From Cocos nucifera (taxonomy: Eukaryota; Streptophyta; Magnoliopsida; Arecales; Arecaceae): a stretch of 64,000 nucleotides of DNA. The stretch covers positions 910,001 through 974,000 of the forward strand of contig QRFJ01000368.1 of assembly GCA_006176705.1 (NCBI GenBank), in the 5' to 3' direction. Each line of letters begins with the position of its first letter. Positions within the stretch are counted from its first letter, which is position 1. The notes beneath the pieces are model-generated. The model had not been told where the DNA came from. It made no database searches and worked only from the letters and a program-made list of their open reading frames with translations. Below, one piece after another: positions 1 through 11,700 of the stretch. The position numbers and the translations under genes were made by a program.

Positions 1-255
1 TTAGAGGTGGAGTCATCATCGATCGGTGAGCTGGGTAGCTCCATTCTTCTCCTTGTTTTGGTCAGATCTAGCAATGGTTCCCTTGATCCTTTCTTTAGTG
101 CCGGCCACCTTGGCTAGTGATGTTGCCGTCATGATCCTCACTAGAGGCCTTGCTTGGTTGGACATTTGCCACCACAACCTGCCATCCCATGGTTTTCCCT
201 CAAACAAATCAAGAGACATGGCTTCTTTTTCTTTCTTTTTTTTTTTTTTGTTAAT

Positions 256-260
<5 letters not shown>

Positions 261-287
<27 letters not shown>

Positions 288-307
288 AATTCTCTCTTTC
301 TCTCTCT
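261..307. repeat. CT microsatellite
   Basis: This is a run of about a dozen CT units followed by an interrupted CT-rich tail. A similar CT/GA-rich block lies in the corresponding part of the sister LTR (about 40300-40560, opposite strand), so it is inherited from the element. Confidence 0.9.
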
Positions 308-566
308 ACATGTTTTATTCAACCTAGTGAAAAGTTTGAGTGGGGTTCTAAAAGATCCTAGTATAGGGTCCTAGACTGATAACTCTAGGCATAGATCGAT
401 AGACGCTGCATCTATATCAATAGAGATAAGAATCTTTGTATATAATTATCATTATATATACTATTTATATCATTGATTTTATATCGTTGGATTTGTGTTG
501 ATGAATTTATCTTTGCTTAAGACACTTTATTCTTATACCATTTTTTGGCATGAGTATATTATATAT

Positions 567-570
<4 letters not shown>

Positions 571-665
<95 letters not shown>

Positions 666-668
666 GTA
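571..668. repeat. TA microsatellite with TGTA tail
   Basis: About 40 uninterrupted TA units are followed by four TGTA units. The sister LTR has only a short AT-rich stretch at the matching place, so the array expanded after the copies separated. It is likely to vary in length between individuals. Confidence 0.95.
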
Positions 669-813
669 TCCATGATTGATGATACGGTTATATGATTATA
701 ATTTGCTTATCTTGATCATATTATAAATTAGAATTGATTTGATAAAATGGATATATAATAATTAGATGAAAAATATATGGCTTGGACTAATCTCGTAATG
801 TAGATAGCTTCTA

Positions 814-1062
814 GAAGCTTATGCTTGACATAGCCGATCAAGAGCTTATACCTGACATTGCCTTTTCGAGCTTATATATGGAATAATCTTTAGGAGCTTA
901 TACCTAAGATAGCCTTTATGAGCTTATACGTGAGATAACCTTCATGAGCTTATGCCTTAGATAGTTAGTCAGGAGCTTATGTTTGAATGGCCTCCACATG
1001 CTTACATATGGAATAGCCTCCAAGAGCTTATTCTTGGGATAGCTTCGAGGGGCTTATGTATA
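814..1062 (+). repeat. 26-bp degenerate tandem repeat inside LTR copy 1
   Basis: About nine units of roughly 26 bp each start with GAGCTTAT and contain a GATAGCC-like middle. The sister LTR at about 21210-21350 carries fewer units of the same repeat in reverse orientation, so the copy number changed within the LTR family. Confidence 0.8.
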
Positions 1063-1659
1063 GGAATTTAATCAGTCATGGACTGGAGCATGATCTTGGT
1101 TAGTCCAAAATTAAAAAATAAAAAGTTAAGAAATATGAAATTATGATAATAAAGAGAAATAGATGACATGATATATGAAACTAATACTAAATAAAAGGTT
1201 TCATTTGTTTGTATATGATGACACATCTTTTTTGACAAGATAGATATTTGATACGTGTTTATATGAATATTTGATATGAGATTTCATACTTTATTGCTTA
1301 TTTTTATTTTTAAATTATATAATTATATTGGTATGGATATATGAAGATTCTTATCGGGCTGTAAAGCTCACAATCCTCCTCTTTTTTTTCTTTTCTTTTC
1401 TAGATTTACTTGGCTATGGATAGAATCATGATTGAAAAGAATGAATAGATTAAGCATCACTGATATACGTTGGATGACTAAATTTTATAATTATTCAAAT
1501 TTATTATTTATTATAAAATTAGATCATAATTATTGATGGATATTGAGGTTGTAATGGATTTTAAGATCTTACATGATTTCTAGAGTATCACTTTAGATTT
1601 CATGCGGCCATGTCCCATGGCCGATCTGGATGTTGGATTTAGGACATGCACTACTATAG

Positions 1660-2090
1660 AATGGAGCTACGACAGTACTTACTATTACAGTAGCTCAAAA
1701 ACTGCTATCATAGGATATAAGACAGTGGTTATAATAAACCACTATCATATACGTAATCTATAGCAGTGGTTACAAATAACTACTGCCATAGGTTAATCTA
1801 TGGCAGCGATTATACTTAATCATTGCCATAGATCAAATCTATAGCAATAGTTAGTTGTAACCGCTGCCACATATTGAATCTATAGTAGCAATTATACTTA
1901 ACCACCGTCAAAGATTTAATTTATAGTAGTGGTTAATCAACCACTGCCATATGTAAAATCAGTAGCAGCGACTATCCATAACTACTGCCATAAATTTTGA
2001 TCTATGATAGCGATTTTATCTAACCGCTGCTACAGGTCAATCTATGGCAGCGGTTAGGTTGAACCGCTACTATATACGCATAATATAAAT
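1660..2090. repeat. Subterminal repeats of CACTA-2
   Basis: There are about eight pairs of inverted units built on GGCAGCGGTTA / TAACCACTGCC with an AATCTAT spacer. In CACTA elements such subterminal repeats are the binding sites of the element's DNA-binding protein. That role is family knowledge and is not shown here. Confidence 0.7.
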
Positions 2091-2139
2091 TTTTATATAT
2101 ATATTTTTAAAATATGATATAATTTTAGAATTTAAAGCT

Positions 2140-3065
2140 CATCTTCATCATTCATTATTTAAATAATTATCATTAAAGTGTCATTATAAAAGACTACCTC
2201 AATTCGATAGCCCTAGCATTGTCGATCAGTAAAATTTGATTCGACAACCACAAACGATCGTATATTGATCTGATAGATAAAAACTATCGATGGATTCAAA
2301 AACTTGTAGCGATGATCTTGGTGACGTTTTTAACATACTATCATAGTTTTACTTCAATCAGATATCGTTATCATGGTCAATTTAGTACAGAATAATTTCA
2401 ATCGTTAAATGAGAAATGAGTGATCAATGATCTTTTAGATGATCATTATCATTATCATTTAGATTATAAGATGATTTTTTAGATAAATGATCTTTGCTAC
2501 AACTTTAATTATTTTGTATGGTGATGATTATAAAATTCAAATCATTTCTATATGAACCATTCACGTTAAGCAGATCTTGCAAAAGCACAAGGTTAATTAC
2601 TTAAAGAGTTTAAGAATGAGTATCGAGTGACATATAATTTTGGATCATTCTTAGACGTACGGTTTGAATTTTATGATCACCATCATAAAAATGATTAAAA
2701 TAGTAGTCAAGATTATTTATTCAAAAAATTATCTCATAATCGGATGCCATTTAGTCTTTTGATCACTCATTTTTTATTTAACGATCGATATCATCATGTA
2801 CTAAATTGACCATGATAACAATATCCGATTGAAATAAACTTTGATAGTATGCTACAAATATCATCGAGATCATCATTGTAGGTTTTTGGACCCATCGTTG
2901 GTTTCCATCTATCAGATCATCATGCCATCATTTGTAGTCATTGAAATCAAATTTTATAGATCGATGAAGCTAGGATTATCAGATCGAGATGGTCTTTTAT
3001 GACGATACTCTAATTATAATTATTTAGATAATGAACGATGAAGATGTGCTTTAAAGTTTAAAATT
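2140..3065. repeat. Giant imperfect palindrome, copy 1
   Basis: The left arm (about 2140-2540) is the reverse complement of the right arm (about 2660-3065) with scattered mismatches. For example, GAGTGATCA near 2418 pairs with TGATCACTC near 2760, and GGTGATGATTATAAAATTCAA near 2520 pairs with TTGAATTTTATGATCACC near 2670. The loop is about 110 bp. A related palindrome sits in CACTA-1 at 5240-6545. It has no ORF. Confidence 0.85.
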
Positions 3066-3199
3066 ATATAATATTTAAAAAAATAAAAAAAAATATATTA
3101 AACTATGGTAGTGATTTGAAAATCATTGTAATAGATCTATAGCAGCAGTTTGAAAATCGTTGCCATAGATTAGGTTATTTTTTCCTCCAACCCATCTCA

Positions 3200-3790
3200 T
3201 TTTTGGTGTTCCTCTCCTGAGCTCTCTTTCTCTCTCTCTCTCTCTCTCCTTTTCACCATCGGTGAGCTCCTCCTCCCTCTCTCCCTCTCTCTCTCTCTCT
3301 CCCTCCTCTTTACCGCCAGCCGATCATTATCGGTGCACTTATCCCCGGCATCTCTCGACCGGCTCTACCTCCTTCCCCGATCGGCCCTGCTCCAGCCTTA
3401 CCTCCTCCTTTTTCTCTGCCCAACCCCACCTCCTCCTTCTTTCTCAATCGGCCCCACCACCTCTTCCACCTCCTTCTTCCACGATCGACCCAACCTTCCT
3501 CTTCCTCGATCAGCCCTGCTTTCCTCTTCTCCGATCGGCCCCACCTCTTCTCTCTCTCTTTTTCTCCTCTAGTCCCTCGGCTCGACCCACCACCACTGCC
3601 CCTCCCTCTTGCACCACCATCGCCCCCTCGACCTCCCTACTCTATTTCTCTTTCTGTCTCTTTATCTCTCTCTCTTCCCTCTTTCTCTTTGTTTGTCACT
3701 CTCTCTTCCCTCTTTCTCTCTCTCTTCTATCTTTCTCTTTGTCTCTCTTCTCTCTCTGTCTCTCTTTGTATCTCACTGTCTCTATCTATA
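3200..3790. repeat. CT-rich low-complexity leader
   Basis: Long runs of CT and CCTC are interspersed with CCCGATCGGCCC-like words. A 193-codon open frame on the + strand is a by-product of the low-complexity sequence (Ser, Leu and Pro only) and I do not call it as a gene. By position relative to the palindrome it resembles the pyrimidine-rich 5' leader of CACTA-1 at about 7080-7150. Confidence 0.6.
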
Positions 3791-3794
3791 TCTC

Positions 3795-4071
3795 TCCTAG
3801 GCTAGCTCCAGCATTCAGACGTCTGGGCTGGCTAGGTGTGTAGCTAGCCCATGCTGTTAGGTCGGGCCCATGCCATTGTTGGCCTACATCGACCTATGGG
3901 CCCCTCTAACAGACCAGTGGGCCATGCCACCTTGCTCTGACATTTTTTTGCACATAACTCTTCTGTTTAGACTTTATTTAGACTATTCTTGATCTTGTTA
4001 GATTTTGTTCATCTTCTTAAATCTTATTTTGAACTTATTATGGATCGAATCTTAAGATATTTTTTTCAACA
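3795..4071 (-). mobile_element. Truncated left (3') LTR of copia element A
   Basis: This matches the last third of the LTR at 16471-17500: TAGCTAGCCCA, GGGCCCATGCC, GGGCCCCTCTA, then GCATAACTC, CTATTATGGATCGA-type words and an AACA end. Only about 277 of about 1030 bp remain. The 5'-most part is missing, replaced by the CT-rich sequence of CACTA-2. The element is on the minus strand, so this is its downstream LTR. Confidence 0.75.
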
Positions 4072-4090
4072 ATCTCTACCTCGACTCGAT
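4072..4090 (-). other. Polypurine tract of copia element A
   Basis: Immediately inside the LTR end, the minus strand reads GAGTCGAGGTAGAGAT. This is the purine run that primes plus-strand synthesis in Ty1/copia elements. Together with the primer site near 16431 it fixes the element's orientation as minus. Confidence 0.6.
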
Positions 4091-4134
4091 GTTTGACCTC
4101 CATCTGTCTTTGATCTATTTTGCCCCCATGCACT

Positions 4135-5235
4135 ATAAGAGAACTAAGCTTTTACGATAGAATTATTTACGATGAAAAAAATTTGTTACAAATAAACATA
4201 TTTATAATGAAAAAAAAATTCATCATAAATAATCAATTATTTGCAATGAAATAAATTTTTATTATAAATAATCTATTATTTACAACATAAATCAAATTTA
4301 TATCATAAATAATTGATTATTTATGATAAATTTTTTTTATTATAAATAATCATCCATAAATTAATCATTTAAAAATAAAAATGAAGGGATTATTTATGAT
4401 GAAAAATTTTTATTATAAATAATCGATCATTTATGACGTAAATCTGATTTGCATCATAAATGATTAATTATTTATGATGAAAATTTTTTATCATAAATAA
4501 TCGATAGCAAATTAATTATTTAAAAATAGAAAAGAATGGATTATTTATGATAAAAAAATTATTATAAATAATTAATTGTTTATGATATAAATCAGATTTA
4601 TGTTGTAAATGATTGATTATTTATGATAAAATTTTTTTATTATAAATAATTACTCATAAATTAATCATTTAAAAAATAGAAGTGGATGGATTATTCATTA
4701 GAAAATTTTTATCATAAATAATCGATCATTTACAACGTAAATCTGATTTATATCATAAATGATTAATTATTTATGATAAAAAATTTTTATCATAAATAAT
4801 CAACTGTAAATTGATTATTAAAAAAATAGAAAAGAATGAATTATTTATGATAAAAAAATTTCATCATAAATAATTAATGATAAAAATTTTTCATCATAAA
4901 TAATCAATCATAAATTGATCATTTAAAAAATAAAAAATAATGGATTATTTGTAATGAAAAATTTTCATCATAAATAATTGGTTATTTATGATGCAAATCG
5001 GATTTACATCATAAATAATCAATTATTTACGATAAAAAATTTTCATTACAAATAATCATCCATAAATTAATCATTTAAAAAATAAAAATAGATAAATAAT
5101 TTATGATAAAAAAATTTTATTATAAATAATCTATCATTTATGATATAAATTAGATTTATATTATAAATAATCGATTATTTATGATAAAAATTTTTCATCA
5201 CAAATAAATATCCGTATATTAATCATTTAATGAAC
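4135..5235. repeat. Left subterminal repeats of CACTA-1
   Basis: Some twenty inverted pairs are built on TTATTTATGATGAAAA / TTTTCATCATAAATAA, spaced by AAATTAATCATTTAAAAA-like words. The same words return in 6555-7010 and, inverted, in 14456-15039. Confidence 0.85.
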
Positions 5236-5239
5236 AAAA

Positions 5240-6545
5240 AGCTGGACTATTTTAAAAGTAAAAAAAGAGCAAAGATGCACCATGCATGGTCGATGCGATG
5301 GAGTTGCGGGGTAAGAGTGCATCTGCTATTAGCTAGCTCACGAGCAAATTAGTATTTTTTTTCTATTTTTTTTAAAATTACTATTCTTTTAAAAAATATT
5401 TTTTTTATTTTTTTAAATATTATATAATTTTAAAATTTTAAGTCTATCTTTTTTATTTATTATTTAAGTAATTATTGTGTGAGCATCATCATAAAATATC
5501 ACTTCGATCTGGTAGCTCTAACTATGTCGATCAATAAAATTCGATTTCGACGATCATAAATGACCGCATGATGATCTATTAAATATAGACCATCGATAGG
5601 TCTAAAAACTTACAACGATGATCTCTGTAAGTTTTATAGTATACTATCAAAATTTTACTTTAATCTAATATCATTATTATTATTAATTTAATATGAAATG
5701 ATTTGAACTGTTAAATAAAAAATGAGTGATCAAAAGACCAAACGATGTCTGCTTATAAAATAACTTTTTAAATAAATGATCTTTGCTATTATTTTAATTA
5801 TCTGTATGGTGGTAATCATAAAATCTAAACTCTGCATATATGAATCATCCATGTTAAATAAATTTTATAAAAGCGTAAGTATAATTGCTTGGGACTTTAA
5901 GAATGTGTATCAAGAGATATAGTTTTAGATAGTATATATACACCTGATTCGCTTTTTACGATCATCACCGTACAAATGATCAAACTATTAGCAGAGATCA
6001 TTTATCTAAAAAATCATCTTAAAATCATATGCCATTTGGCCTTTTAATCACTCATTTTTTATTTAACAGTCCAAATCATTTCATACTAAATTGACTATGA
6101 TAATTATATCTGATTGAAGTAAAATTTTGATAGTATGCTATAAATATCATAGAAATTATTATTATAAGTTTTTAGACCTATTTATGATTTCTATCTATTA
6201 GATCATTATGCGGTCATTTGCGATCATCGAAATCAAATTTTGTTGATCAACATAGCTAGAGCTATCGGATTGAGGCAGTCTTTTATAATGATACTTACAT
6301 AATAATTACTTAAATAATGAATGGTAAAGATAGACTTTAGATTTTAAAATTATATAATATTCAAAAAATAAAAAAAATATTTTTTAAAAGAATACTAATT
6401 TTAAAAAATGAGAAAAAAATACTAATTTGCCCATGGGCTTGCTAATAGCGGACATGCTCGCACCCCTCAACCCCATCGCATTGGTCATGCATGGCGTATC
6501 TTTGCCCTTTTTTGTTTTTAAAATAGTCCACATTTTCTATTCTTT
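5240..6545. repeat. Giant palindrome, copy 2, inside CACTA-1
   Basis: The two arms of about 600 bp pair from TGGACTATTTTAAAA at 5245 with TTTTAAAATAGTCCA at 6528, through a GCATGGTCGATGCGATGG-type segment, to a loop centred near 5890. The core (about 5440-6340) is related to the palindrome at 2140-3065, including the shared words GAGTGATCA and GTCGATCAATAAAATT. No ORF of note is present. I could not find a clear target duplication at its ends, so it is unclear whether it inserted as a fold-back element or belongs to the CACTA family. Confidence 0.85.
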
Positions 6546-6554
6546 AAATAAAAG

Positions 6555-7080
6555 ATTTAGGTCCAATTATTTATGATAAAAAATTTATGTTGTAAATAAT
6601 CAATTATTTATGACATAAATTTTATTTATATTATAAATAATTAATTATTTATAATAAAAAAAATTTATCATAAATAATCTACCATTTTCTATTTTTAGAT
6701 AATAAATTTATGGTTGATTATTTTATGATTAAAAATTTTTATCGTAAATAATAGATTATTTGCATCATAATTTTTTTTCATTGTAATAATTAATTATTTG
6801 GGATAATTTTTTTATCATAAATATTGCATGCCATTTAATTAGATAATAATTATTTATATAATTATTATTAATGATAAAAAAATAGATTTCATCATAAATA
6901 AGTTTATCTAATTTTTTATTATTTTTTAAGAGGAATTTTTTTATGAAAAATAATTGGCATGATTTATTAGCGATGAAAATTATATTTTCATCATAAATAA
7001 TTATTTTAGCGATGAAATTTTTGTCGCTAAAAGTACATCGCTAAAACTCTTTAAATATTTATCACTTCAACGTCGCTTCC
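6555..7080. repeat. Second block of CACTA-1 subterminal repeats, likely promoter region
   Basis: More TTATTTATGATAAAA / TCATAAATAATC pairs end with GCGATGAAA and TCGCTAAAA words, just before the pyrimidine-rich leader at 7075. By position this is the transposase promoter region. No TATA box stands out from the AT-rich background. Confidence 0.6.
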
Positions 7081-7289
7081 TTCCTATGAAACCCACTCCA
7101 AAACCCTCTCCTCTCCTCTCTCTCCCACTCCTCCTGGGCTTCCACTGGCCAGTGACCGCATCTCCCACTGCCTTTATCATTGCCACTATCGTTGCTACTG
7201 TTGCTGCCGTGCATGAACCGAAGGTAAGTTCCTATCGTCGATTTAATTTTCTTTTTATTCTTTCGATCGTCTGCACACGAGTGTTGCTA

Positions 7290-7830
7290 TGTGTGGCTGG
7301 TGATGGCGGAGGGGCACGGGGGTGGGGGTGGGGGGTGGTGGTTGTGTTGATGGGCCGAGTGAGGGCCATGGGTGGTGAGGTGGAGGGCGCTGTAGGGGAT
7401 GGGGGCTTGGATGGGGCACCGATGGCGGTGGTGATATCGGGGTGCATGGTGGTGGAGGTAGAGGAGCGCTGTAGGGGTGAGAGGCTACGAGGTGGGGGGG
7501 TGAAGGGTGCCATAGGGGGTGGGGGCCGCAAGAGATGGGGCGTAGAGAGGCGGTAGTGATGAGTCGAGTGGGAGGCTGCGGGTGTGGTAGGTGGAGGGGC
7601 ACTGCAAGAGATGGGGGTCGTGAGGGATGGGGAAGGGGCACTGCAGGGGGGTGAGGGGCTGCGTGGGTGGGGGTAGAGGGGCGCTACATGAGGTGGGGGC
7701 CGCGAGGGGGGGGGCATGGAGGGACGGTGGTGACGCATCAAGTGGGGGCTACAGGGATGGCGAGTGGTGGTGACGATCGGGTGGTGGTAGGGGGACCTCA
7801 GGAGGAGGATGGGTACCGTGTGGGTTACGA
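7290..7830 (+). repeat. G-rich degenerate tandem tract
   Basis: The + strand is packed with GGGGGTGGGG, GGGATGGGGG and GAGGGGCTGCG words in loosely repeated units of about 60-75 bp. It stands out sharply from the surrounding AT-rich DNA and has many G-runs of three or more. Open frames on both strands are compositional artefacts. It lies in the transposon's leader, before the transposase. Confidence 0.75.
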
Positions 7831-8778
7831 TTTATTTAGTCCTTAATTATTTTTTAAAATTTAATAATTATTTATAATAATAATATAGATTGATAAATAA
7901 ATTTAAAAATAGATTAATAAAATATTTAAAAATAAATTATTTTTTAAATTAAAATAGTTAGATTTTTAAAATAATTTTTATATTTTTACTTATTATAATT
8001 TAATATTTTTACTTATTTAGTCCCTATATTTTATTGTAATTATGATTTAATATTTTAATTTGCATTAGCCAAAGGTTTTAATTTTTACTTATTTAGTCCC
8101 TGTATTTTATTATGATTATAATTTAATATTTTTACTTGTTTAGTCGGGATTTCGGTTGAAATTTGGTCCAAAATCTAGTCTAGGATCTGATATAGGATTT
8201 GGTTTGGGATTTGGGTCATGATCCGGATTGGATTAAGGTTGGGATTTGGGTTGGGATTCGATCTGGGATCCTGTCTGGGATTCGATTTGGGATTCAGATC
8301 ATGATCTGAGTTAGATCGAGGTTAGGATCCAGATACATCTTTTTATTTTCATAAAGAGATGTATTGTAATGATTTAATACATGTATTGATGTAACCTTAG
8401 ACTCCTACTCAAGGGTCGGTCCTAGGGTCCCCAAAATGGGCAATGTAAGCGACTCTTGGACATCCTGATTTGGGCAATTTAGAAATGCATCAATATTTTA
8501 TTATTGTCATGATATTCTTTGTTCTATTATGAAAAAATTTATTATAGTTATCTTGTTTGTTGTTCGGGTATATATTAGATATGGTTCAAATATGATCTAT
8601 CTATATTATGAACTTGGAGAATTGTAGGAAGATGCTACCAAATTTTTTCTAGATATAGAACAAAGAATAAAGCTGTGGCGACAATAAAAGTGATGTATTT
8701 TTTAAAGAGATAGGACCATGCCTATTAAGAAGAAGTTGGTGGAGTTAGGATTCATGAAGCATTATTCTTTATTGCCAG
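7831..8778. other. AT-rich CACTA-1 leader or intron, no gene seen
   Basis: 7850-8100 is AT-rich with repeated TTTAGTCCCTRTATTTTATT words. 8130-8340 has about fifteen short repeats of GGGATTTGGTT / GGGATTCGATC type. 8400-8778 is ordinary unique sequence leading into the transposase. I see no conserved coding frame. Confidence 0.5.
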
Positions 8779-11700
8779 ATGGATATCGACAAAAGTTGGA
8801 TGAATGCGAAGGATTTTCTTGCCTGAATATCGAAAAGATGTTCTAGATTTTATTGAATTTGCATGTATAAGGCTGATAGTGCCAGTTGGATAAAGTATCC
8901 ATACAAAAGATGTATTAATATGGTATATCATCACATATTAATTATTGAGGAGCATTTGCTACATTATGAGATGGACAAGAAGTATACTCGCTGGATATAG
9001 CTTGAGAAGGATGATCCAAATGAAGTTGTGTACGACGATGATGATATTGAAGATGATAGAGATGCTATTGAACCTATCGAATATGGTAGTATAGGTTCAC
9101 TATTGGATAATTTACATCAGGATGTTAGCTCAAATATACCCATGAGTACTAGTGCATTTCAAGACAGTTCTAATCATGAATACAATATTAATGAGATAGA
9201 AGGGACTTCTGAACAGTTTGCAAATCTTGTAAGGGATGCACGAGAGCCACTCTACCTAAATTGTGTAAGGTTCTCTAAGTTAGAGTTTTTGATCAAATTG
9301 CTTCATATTAAAATCGTGAATCGATGGAGTCAGAAGTCATTTGATCAAAATTTAGCATTGATTAAAGTAGCTCTTTTCGATGAATTGAGACTTTCAAAAT
9401 CATATATTGAAGCAAAAACATACATATGGGAATTGAGACTTGGCTATATTTCTATACATGCTTGCAAAAAATGATTGTATATTATTTTATAAGAAGAATA
9501 AACAAGCAAGTGAATGTCTGCAATGTGGTGAGCCTACGTATAAAACTGATAATAGGAAAGAAAAGAAGATACCACTTAAGGTTTTGAGGTATTTTCCACT
9601 GATTCTAAAACTTCAAAGATCGTATATGTTTATAAAGACAGCTAAAGAAATGAGATGATATCATGAACAGCGGATTTCGGAGGAGAACATACTTAGCCAT
9701 CCGGCTGACTATGTAGTATAGAAAGACTTCGATGCAAAACATCTGCTATTTGCAAGTGATCCATGTAATATTTGGCTTGGTCTAGCAACAGATGAATTTA
9801 ATTTCTTTGGTAATTTGAGTACTTCCTACAGCATATGGCTTGTGATACTAGTTATATATATTGTGTCACCTTAGAAATGCATTAAAGAGCCATTTATTTT
9901 TATGCCATTATTGTTTCTGGGTCTAAAAGCACTAGGTAATGAACTTGATGTATATATATGATCCTTAATCGATAATCTAAAGGTGCTATAAAAAAAATGA
10001 AGTACAGACATATGATTCTTTTAGTCGAAGAAATTTTAAGTTGCATGTATCAATTTGATGGACCATAAATAATTTTTTTGCATATGAAAACTTATTTGGG
10101 TGGAGTACCAAAGGATATCTGGCATGCCCAATATGCAATAAGGATACGTCCTCCTTATATTTAAAGCATTTAAGAAAAATTGCTTCATAGGTCATCGACA
10201 ATTTTTACCTGCTAATCACCCTTGGAGGATCCATTATAACCAATATTTTGATGATAAATTCGGTCGATGTCTGCCACTTAAGGAGTTAAGTGGAGCAAAA
10301 GTTTTAGAACAACTTGAAGCCATTGAAAATATAAAATTTGAGAAAACATCGGGTACTCGCAAGTGAAAGCATACTGAAGCTGACTGAATTAGATGAAGCA
10401 AAGCCTATTTTTTGAACTACCATATTGGAAGCAGCTACTATTTCATCATAACTTTGATATACTGCACATTGAGAAGAATATTCATGATAATATTATTGAT
10501 ACAATGTTGAACATCATAGAAAAATAAAAGATAATTCAAAATCTCATCTGGATTTGCAAAAAATAGAAATTCAGTCGGGTTTGCATTTAGTTCATCGAGG
10601 TGATAAATTTTTTATGCCATCTATATGCTATTCACTATTTGGCAAGGAGAAGAAGAGTTTCTATAGATGGTTCAAAACTATAAAGTTTTCTGATGCTTAC
10701 GCTTCAAATATATTGTGGTGCATTGACAACAATGACGACAATATCTCTAGTGTGAAAAGTTATGACTCTCATATGATGATGCAGTGCTTGCTTCCTATGG
10801 TGATGCACGACTATCTGAGTGGTGATGTTCAAGTTGCATTGATTGAGTTAGAAGTATTTTTTTGAGAACTGTGTTGTCAAAAATTGAAGATTAATTTAAT
10901 TAAGAAGTTTGAGAAGGATATTATACTCATTTTTTGTAAGTTAGAAAAAAATTTTTCACCATCATTTTTTGATGTTATGGTGCACGTGGCTATTCATCTT
11001 CCATAGAAAGCTCTTCTGGCTAGCCTAGTACATTATTGGTGGATGTATCTTATTGAAAGATAAAAAAATCATAATCTCTTTGACATATCAGTTGTAAGAT
11101 GTAAATGCATTAGTTAAATTTAAATTATTTTTTATTTGCAGATTTTTGTGTATCCTAAAAAAATATGTGTATAATAAGGCATGACTTGAAGGATCCATGG
11201 TAGAAGCATACATAGCTACAGAGTGTCTCACATTCTACTCGATGTATCTTGACGATATTGAAATAAGATTCAATTATGCAGATCGTAACACATATTGAGA
11301 ATGGAATGACGATGAACCGACACTATCCATATTCAAACAAACGATTCGACCCATGGATGAAAGAAGATATGAGTTTATGGACGTGAATGAGGTATCTAAG
11401 GCATACTTCTATATTTTAAATAATTATAAAAAAATTAAAGATTTAATTGAGTAAGTATTATTTAGCATAATTTTAGTGTTCTAATTAATTTTTTTATGTC
11501 TATATAAAATTAAAAATCATGACTTGTTATAGTAAGCACAAGAATATGCTATCCAGGAAGAATAATATAAATATTGATGATCGACATAGAAAAAAATTTG
11601 CAAAATGGTTTGGAGTTCATATAAGTTTTACTAGTATTATATTATATTTTTATAATTATGTAATTAATTACTTGTACCAACATAATTTTTTATGTTATAT

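Larger units (their letters stand above)
1..1648 (+). mobile_element. LTR remnant, copy 1 (start outside window)
   Basis: This stretch matches, by eye and in reverse complement, the split repeat at 20613-21447 plus 39891-41113. Shared landmarks in the same order are a CT-rich block, a TATATCATTGRTTTTATATC region, a TTGATCATATTATAAATTAG block, a short tandem array, and a block reading GATTCTTATCGGGCTGTAAA at about 1348. Copy 2 begins TGTAATGACCC and ends TG...CA fashion, so I read both as LTRs of one family of roughly 2 kb, probably Ty3/gypsy. No internal coding region is attached, so it may be a solo LTR. The 5' end lies outside the window, and the 3' end is interrupted at 1649 by a CACTA-like terminus. 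Spurious short ORFs here have no recognisable product. Confidence 0.6.
1649..3790 (+). mobile_element. CACTA-2: 5' terminal fragment of a CACTA-type DNA transposon
   Basis: The stretch opens with CACTACTATAGAA, the terminal motif of CACTA/EnSpm elements. About 430 bp of subterminal repeats follow, in which CTATGGCAGCGGTTA-like and AACCACTGCCATAG-like units alternate in both orientations. A large palindrome comes next (2140-3065), then a few more of the same subterminal units (3100-3180) and a CT-rich leader (3200-3790). The layout parallels that of CACTA-1. No transposase and no 3' terminus are present. The fragment ends where LTR sequence of copia A begins at about 3795, so a deletion or truncation is likely. 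The right boundary is approximate. Confidence 0.6.

Noticed and set aside
3262..3843. 193-codon open frame on the + strand
   Set aside because: It is made of Ser, Leu and Pro from CT-rich low-complexity DNA, with overlapping frames equally open and no domain.
7086..7741. Overlapping long frames on both strands
   Set aside because: They result from the G-rich tract (few stops in any frame). There is no domain and no consistent start.
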